Origin: Pilaira anomala | Lineage: Eukaryota; Mucoromycota; Mucoromycetes; Mucorales; Mucoraceae | Direction: 5' to 3' | Assembly: GCA_025716855.1 (NCBI GenBank) | Contig: JAIXMQ010000039.1 | Span: forward strand, 234,078-298,077 | Length of the DNA stretch: 64,000 bases | Shown here: positions 58,120 through 64,000 of the stretch, one piece after another | How positions within the stretch are numbered: position 1 is the first letter of the stretch | Layout of the letters: each line of letters begins with the position of its first letter | The notes under the pieces: model-generated | Told to the model about the DNA's origin: nothing | The model's input: the letters and a program-made list of their open reading frames with translations, nothing else | Databases searched by the model: none | Position numbers and translations under genes: made by a program

Positions 58120-59948
58120 AGCTTAGACTTTTCTTTACAATGTGAACACATTGTACTGATAGTTTATTGTGGCATTAGGGGATTTTATGTCTTATTTTTT
58201 TGTAATGAAAGAATAAGATGTAAGCTTAAAACAATCAAAACAACCTTGACTACTTGAGTGAGCTTTGTTGTTGCGATTGGCTAGTAATAATCAAAGTAAC
58301 CTTGACTACTTGAGTGAGCTTTGTTACTGCGATTATCTAGCTTGAGACTTTTCTTTACATTGTATTGATAGTCTTGTGGCATTAGGGGATATTACGTCTT
58401 TTTTTTTTTGTAATGAAAAAATAAGATAAACAATCAAAACAACCTTGACTACTTGAGTGAGCTTTGTTGTTGCGATTGGCTAGTAATAATCAAAGTAACC
58501 TTGACTACTTGAGTGAGCTTTGTTACTGCGATTATCTAGCTTGAGACTTTTCTTTACATTGTATTGATAGTCTCGTGGCATTAGGGGATATTACGTCTTT
58601 TTTTTTTGTAATGAAGAAATAAGATAAACAATCAAAACAACCTTGACTACTTGAGTGAGCTTTGTTGTTGCGATTGGCTAGTAATAATCAAAGTAACCTT
58701 GACTACTTGAGTGAGCTTTGTTACTGCGATTATCTAGCTTGAGACTTTTCTTTACATTGTATTGATAGTCTCGTGGCATTAGGGGATATTACGTCTTTTT
58801 TTTTTGTAATGAAGAAATAAGATAAACAATCAAAACAACCTTGACTACTTGAGTGAGCTTTGTTGTTGCGATTGGCTAGTAATAATCAAAGTAACCTTGA
58901 CTACTTGAGTGAGCTTTGTTACTGCGATTATCTAGCTTGAGACTTTTCTTTACATTGTATTGATAGTCTTGTGGCATTAGGGGATATTACGTCTTTTTTT
59001 TTTTGTAATGAAAAAATAAGATAAACAATCAAAACAACCTTGACTACTTGAGTGAGCTTTGTTGTTGCGATTGGCTAGTAATAATCAAAGTAACCTTGAC
59101 TACTTGAGTGAGCTTTGTTACTGCGATTATCTAGCTTGAGACTTTTCTTTACATTGTATTGATAGTCTCGTGGCATTAGGGGATATTACGTCTTTTTTTT
59201 TTGTAATGAAGAAATAAGATAAACAATCAAAACAACCTTGACTACTTGAGTGAGCTTTGTTGTTGCGATTGGCTAGTAATAATCAAAGTAACCTTGACTA
59301 CTTGAGTGAGCTTTGTTACTGCGATTATCTAGCTTGAGACTTTTCTTTACATTGTATTGATAGTCTCGTGGCATTAGGGGATATTACGTCTTTTTTTTTT
59401 GTAATGAAGAAATAAGATAAACAATCAAAACAACCTTGACTACTTGAGTGAGCTTTGTTGTTGCGATTGGCTAGTAATAATCAAAGTAACCTTGACTACT
59501 TGAGTGAGCTTTGTTACTGCGATTATCTAGCTTGAGACTTTTCTTTACATTGTATTGATAGTCTCGTGGCATTAGGGGATATTATGTCTTATTTTTTTGT
59601 AATGAAGAAATAAGATAAACAATCAAAACAACCTTGACTACTTGAGTGAGCTTTGTTGTTGCGATTGGCTAGTAATAATCAAAGTAACCTTGACTACTTG
59701 GGTGAGCTTTGTTACTGCGATTATCTAGTAAGATTGACTACTTGAGTGAGCTTTGTTACTGCGATTATCTAGTAAGATTGACTACTTGAGTGAGCTTTGT
59801 TACTGCGATTATCTAGTAAGATTGACTACTTGAGTGAGCTTTGTTACTGCGATTATCTAGCTTGAGATTTTTCTTTACATTGTATTGATAGTCTCTTGTG
59901 GCATTAGGGGATATTATATCTTTTTTTTTTTGTAATGAAGGAATAAGA
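58120..59948. repeat. ~198 bp satellite array with internal ~50 bp subrepeats
   Basis: The word CAACCTTGACTACTTGAG recurs at about 58241, 58440, 58638, 58836, 59035, 59233, 59431 and 59629, a period of 198-199 bases over about eight full units, with a partial unit at the left. Each unit holds two related ~50 bp blocks (CTTGACTACTTGAGTGAGCT… ending CTAG), the first with TTGTTGTTGCG and the second with TTGTTACTGCG. At 59700-59870 the array ends in four ~44 bp repeats of the second block only. Units are nearly identical, so homogenisation is recent. No ORF. Confidence 0.95.
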
Positions 59949-61440
59949 TGTCGGATCAGGAAGTGGCTATACAACAGCACGAGATGTAGCAGCTATGATG
60001 AAGCAAATTTATAGCAACTCTGAGCAACGCTACAAATACAGCTTTAGAAACACGACAGCTTTCTTGATGGCCCATTACCTGTTACTTCGTGGTGAATCTA
60101 TCCGAAATTTCGATTTTGCTGATTTGCAATTCCAAAGGTTTCCCAAGATCGGGGCAGAAGGTACATACCCAGTTATGCAAATGATTTCAAATCAAGGAAA
60201 GACCAAACAGATTCAACAAGACACAGAAAGGTGCATGCATGAGAAATAGAATAGTTAAAATTTGTCCCTTTATGGCTCTGAGTTTTCCATTTGTTTTGGA
60301 GATGGCATTGTGATGAAGAACCTTTTCTAAATCTGGATAGCAACGAAGACTGGTTTAAAATGAAGGTTATTAATGGTCCAAGACCTCAAAATATGTCATC
60401 AATGAGGAAAAGAAAAGGAAAAGAGCCTATTAGACGTAAAGTATTATTTAATTAATAGAAGTCCAATTAAAAAGAAAAATTAACCATTTCTTTTTTAGTT
60501 AGTCAACAAAATGAGGAATATGATGAAAATCTTAAACCATTCGAGTGTGCTATTTCCAAGGCAACATATAGCAGGTTTATGAAAATGGCGTTTAGCTCTG
60601 CTAACATCTTTGTAGCAAGAAAGACTACACATGTCCCTCGGTTTTCTGCTGCCAAGATGGCTGATTTGGCTGGTGTGCCATCAGCACAAATTCAAAGAGC
60701 AGGTTTATGGAGCCAAGATACCATGACAAACTCGTATCTTGACTCACTTTCTTGTCAATTTATGAGGATTATGGCTGGATTCGAGACAGATGCTGCTTAC
60801 CACTTACCAAGAGCCATAAAAGAGCCATGTGACCAATTGAAACAGCAAGTTTTTCCCTGGGCTGACTATTGATATGATCGACATACAAGCAAATCTGTCA
60901 AGTTGGACAGCAACAACACCAGTCAAGCAGTCGCAGTAGCTAGTGCTGTTTCTTCATCAACACCCACTCAAAAAGAGATGTCAGCTAATGAGCAAGATAC
61001 TGTTAATTATTTTTCTTTTATCAATATGTCATCGCCATCAATTGGATTAACAACATCTAACACAACAGCTACTACCACTACTACAATTGCTGCTGTATCT
61101 TTACCTTTTACCAATGATGGTGTGGCCGTTTATAAAATGAGTAGACAAGTAGTAACTGTATATGGCCTTTGGGACGAATGGAAAATAGGTCGAGATGGAT
61201 TTTTGTCAGTCGAAGAGCTTGAAAAAAAAAATGGAGAAGAAATGATCGAAAGTGGTTCAATATCCGTAAGAAAGTCATCGAAGCTGTTGAAGATCTTCGA
61301 AGGGATCTTGGTTTGTCTGTACTTTCAGCAATTGGTGTGCTTCAGAAGGCTATGAATACACGATACTGGTCTTTGGATCGTATGGGTACTGAACTTCAAA
61401 AAGGTACCTATTTTCCTTGTCAAGAAACCAAAAGAAGAAA
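59949..61440 (+). mobile_element. decayed Crypton (tyrosine recombinase) element
   Basis: 59995-60249 encodes a recombinase N-terminal catalytic part (LLLRGESIRNFDFADLQF). After a stop and frameshift near 60250-60320 come CPFMALSFPFVLEMAL and EDWFKMKVINGP-type segments. 60579-60872 holds the second catalytic half, THVPRFSAAKMADLAGVPSA (His and Arg) and DTMTNSYLDSL (nucleophile Tyr), ending HLPRAIKEPCDQL. 60903-61440 carries a GCR1_C-type DNA-binding domain (VYKMSRQVVTVYGLWDEWKIG), with a frameshift at an A-run near 61225-61234. Arg, His, Arg and Tyr positions remain but at least three lesions kill the gene. It abuts the satellite array. Confidence 0.8.
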
Positions 61441-61771
61441 ATTGCAGTGAGCCCTTAGTCCTTTTTTATTATATGATCTTCTTTTTCATTATCTTTTTTT
61501 TTAAAAAACCTTCTTTCTCAATTACTCTTTTTTATCATTTTTACATTAACACATAGTGTTTTTTTCAATAAATAATATCCATTCTTTAAAAATTTTAACA
61601 AAGTGCACTTAAATAAGTTATAGACAAAACAAGGTAAATATATATATATATATATATATAAATAATTGAGTTTTATATGCGTACAATATATTGACTTGGA
61701 TTTTTTCCTTCTTTCTTATAAAACCTCAAGATCAACAAGAATCCAGTTAAAAAAGTCATACTCTGTACATG

Positions 61772-61804
<33 letters not shown>

Positions 61805-63436
61805 ATTTTTTACAACAAAAAAATATATACTTTCCAAAAATATCACCCTAATAATAAAAAAAAAAAAAAAAAATTAAACTTTCTAAAAGAGAATTTTTGA
61901 ACAAAATCCCTGCTTTACTTCCTTTTGTAATTGTTTAAGGTTAGTCAAGTTGAATATGTAATCATTAGAATAACTGATCCGTGTACGTGTACATATCTTA
62001 TACCTTTATGAAGACGAAGTGTAAAAAATAACCTTGGTTTGTGGTTTATTTAATTTCATCACTTTTTTTTTTCTTTCTTTTTTATTTCAAAACACAAATC
62101 TTTCCTGCCAATACTCTCTTCATCTTTTGTTTAACAATATACGATATTCAAACAAGATATTGTATCAAAAAATAAATAATTTTGAAACCTGCAAAACACA
62201 TGCATATATGTTGTCAATGGTAAGTCATATCAAAGCTCTAATAACTTTATCAAAATATCAATAGCAAATACTCTTTTCTGTGCAAATTGCATGTGTTTGA
62301 TAGGGGAAATACTACGAAAGTAACGGAAGTAACGCAGTGCAAGTAGCCCAGTCATGTGACTATTGCAAAAAAGTTTTGATTTATTATGCGAAATTCTGTA
62401 TTAAGTGGTTTTTATCTTCTCATATGATTCTTATATTGACTTTTTTTTCACACGCCACCCAAACAGGTGTATATATTTACATAATCTTATTATGCATATA
62501 AATCACTTCTTTTTATTTTCCTTTTCTTTTTCTTTATCAATTTTCCATGTTTGAAATATGGCCCTGATCAAATTTCCTTAACCCCAAATATACAATCAAT
62601 GCTTTAAATATTCGAAAAAAAAAACAGCAATCTTCATCAAAAAAAGTTTATTCGATTTTACAAGACAAAATCGATTCTATCTCTCACTTGAATTACTATA
62701 AAGCTTTCATTATATCAAACGTATTAAATTTTACAAATCCTTGTCTTCTTTCTAACATTTATAAACAAACGAAGTGCAAAAATATTCAAGGTATTAGACT
62801 TTTTTGTTGAAAATTAGGACTCACGGCAATTTTAAAATGGTACATTCATTCAATAAATAGAAAATGAAACTCTTATGATTAAAGATAAAGTCATCTTATT
62901 GGCAACGAGGAGATAATTATTACAATTAATAAAGTAATACAAGTCTTACTGCTGTGTCCTCTATTTCTATGATTTCATCTTTGTATTTAACACTGAGTGA
63001 TGGCATTTTTTTACTAATAATCTTACACAGATAGTGTAGATTAAAACAGACAGTCTCAAATTAGTAACACATTAATTACTGATAAATAAAAACATGTTTA
63101 TAATGTATCAAGAATTAGTTATTCCCATAACTTGAAATAGTCTATCAATAAAAAAAAACATGTTACATAATTAATGTGTATATATCAGTTTAATTTTTTT
63201 TTTTCAATTTGACCATGAAAATTGATCGTGTGTTAAAGATTTTAGTTTATACAATGAGACCTTACTGACTGTACAATGAGCACACATGTGATTACAAAAA
63301 GAAATAAAAAAAAACAAATAGCACACCTTTGTAATTCAATTATTATTTTTTTTTTTTCTTTTTTTTTTTTTTTCTTCTCTCATTTCTTTTTTCATATATA
63401 TTTTAGCTTTTTTTTTAAAAAATAAACTTTCAAAAA
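61441..63436. other. intergenic, 2 kb
   Basis: No supported gene. Microsatellites lie at 61640-61660 (TA)n and 61770-61797 (CT)n. T-rich leaders at about 63344-63374 and 63409-63416 precede the next gene. Open frames here are AT-biased. Confidence 0.5.
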
Positions 63437-64000
63437 ATGGGAACGCAACAATCTTGTATCACTCCATTAAAAGTATCAACTGAAACAGCAAATGATTTAT
63501 GGAGAAAGGAAAGTGCAAAGAAAGGATTTAAAGCAGTAGGCGCTTTAGGATCAGCCATTTTATTTGCACCAGCTGTGATACTTGCACTTCCATTTGTAGG
63601 AGCGTACGAATTTGGGACTGCTCGAGAAAATGAATTAGTGACAGGATACTCTGTGATGGATGGTGTCATTGGAGGTCTATTTGGTGTGGTGGTCTCGCCA
63701 TTAGCTCCCTTTTACTGCTTTTTAGTATCAATCCAAAGAATATTCGAAATAAATTATACCCCTGATAGACACCCTTATTTAATTGATAAGAGTTATTTGA
63801 AAAGGGCTGAAGGTATGTTGAGATTGGATTTCTCGCACTATAATGTAGCTATCACTGGTTGTCCTGGTACCGGAAAGGTTAGTTATATATCTATTTAAAA
63901 TAAGTCAAATTAATAAACTAATGGAGAAAAAAAAAGTCGTCTTTAGTGAACGGATTACTTGGATATAGGGATAGTAATAGAAATGCAGCTTTAGTCGGAG
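63437..64000 (+). CDS. IRG-like P-loop GTPase, truncated by the window edge
   Basis: Exon 1 is 63437-63877 and exon 2 starts at 63937 and runs off the window. The N terminus MGTQQSC has a Gly2 and a following Cys, a plausible myristoylation/palmitoylation site. Residues ~30-95 hold two hydrophobic helices. Then comes HYNVAITGCPGTGK joined across the intron to SSLVNGLLGYRD, a GxxGxGKS P-loop in the setting used by interferon-inducible/immunity-related GTPases (xNVAVxGxxGxGKSSxINxLxG). The switch regions and G4 motif lie beyond 64000, so nucleotide specificity is unproven. IRG-like proteins outside animals are uncommon. The start ATG is the first after a long pyrimidine-rich leader. Confidence 0.7.

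Noticed and set aside
58120..59948. possible CRISPR array
   Set aside because: The units are contiguous tandem repeats of ~198 bp with conserved 'spacers', no short repeat with unique spacers, and the host is eukaryotic.

Overview
This 64 kb window is nuclear DNA from an early-diverging fungus, most likely Mucoromycota (Mucor/Rhizopus/Phycomyces relatives). The DNA is AT-rich with long A/T homopolymers. Genes are cut by many 45-90 bp introns with GTAAGT-type donors and TAG/CAG acceptors. Fungal genes (O-mannosyltransferase, Ecm33-like wall protein, Mep/Amt transporter, Pig-H) sit beside genes many Dikarya lack or have altered: a CARM1-type arginine methyltransferase, DDB1, a Frizzled-like receptor, a CEP104-type protein and an IRG-like GTPase. 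The taxon is inferred from this mix; no rRNA or mitochondrial marker is present. Exon models were built by hand from splice signals, protein motifs and frame continuity; each multi-exon total was checked to be divisible by three.

Layout. 1.3-7.1 kb: an ECM33-like wall-protein gene cut in two by a 4,424 bp DNA transposon with an intact 998-codon transposase. 7.6-9.2 kb: a small unknown gene and a SWIB-domain gene. 11.4-15.4 kb: DDB1 (11 exons). 15.5-16.6 kb: an acidic zinc-finger-like gene with a broken tandem copy. 17.7-23.5 kb: a PMT O-mannosyltransferase (13 exons) and a Frizzled-like seven-helix receptor. 25.0-26.7 kb: divergent ribosomal protein genes RPS9 and RPL21. 27.1-31.0 kb: LETM1/Mdm38-like gene, CENP-T-like gene and a low-complexity ORF. 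31.6-34.2 kb: a non-autonomous TA-flanked element next to a dead Tc1 element. 35.9-44.8 kb: a dense block with PIG-H, LST8, MEMO1, an unknown gene, a CARM1-like enzyme and an ammonium transporter. 45.0-45.9 kb: a large foldback repeat. 47.2-53.2 kb: a disordered protein, a CEP104-like gene and a RING-CH ubiquitin ligase. 53.3 kb to the end: repeat-rich DNA with a 150 bp triplicate, a PD-(D/E)XK-like gene, transposase wrecks, a ~198 bp satellite (about 8-9 copies), a decayed Crypton, and a truncated IRG-like GTPase at the edge.

The genes do not form one pathway. Themes are secretory glycosylation and wall building (PMT, PIG-H, Ecm33-like), nutrient/TOR control (ammonium transporter, LST8), chromatin and chromosome function (DDB1, CARM1-like, SWIB, CENP-T), and a large load of at least six unrelated repeat or transposon types. 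The points most worth following are the reversible-looking transposon insertion in the ECM33-like gene, the CEP104-like protein, the Frizzled-like receptor with an extracellular cysteine-rich domain, the IRG-like GTPase, and the foldback and satellite structures.
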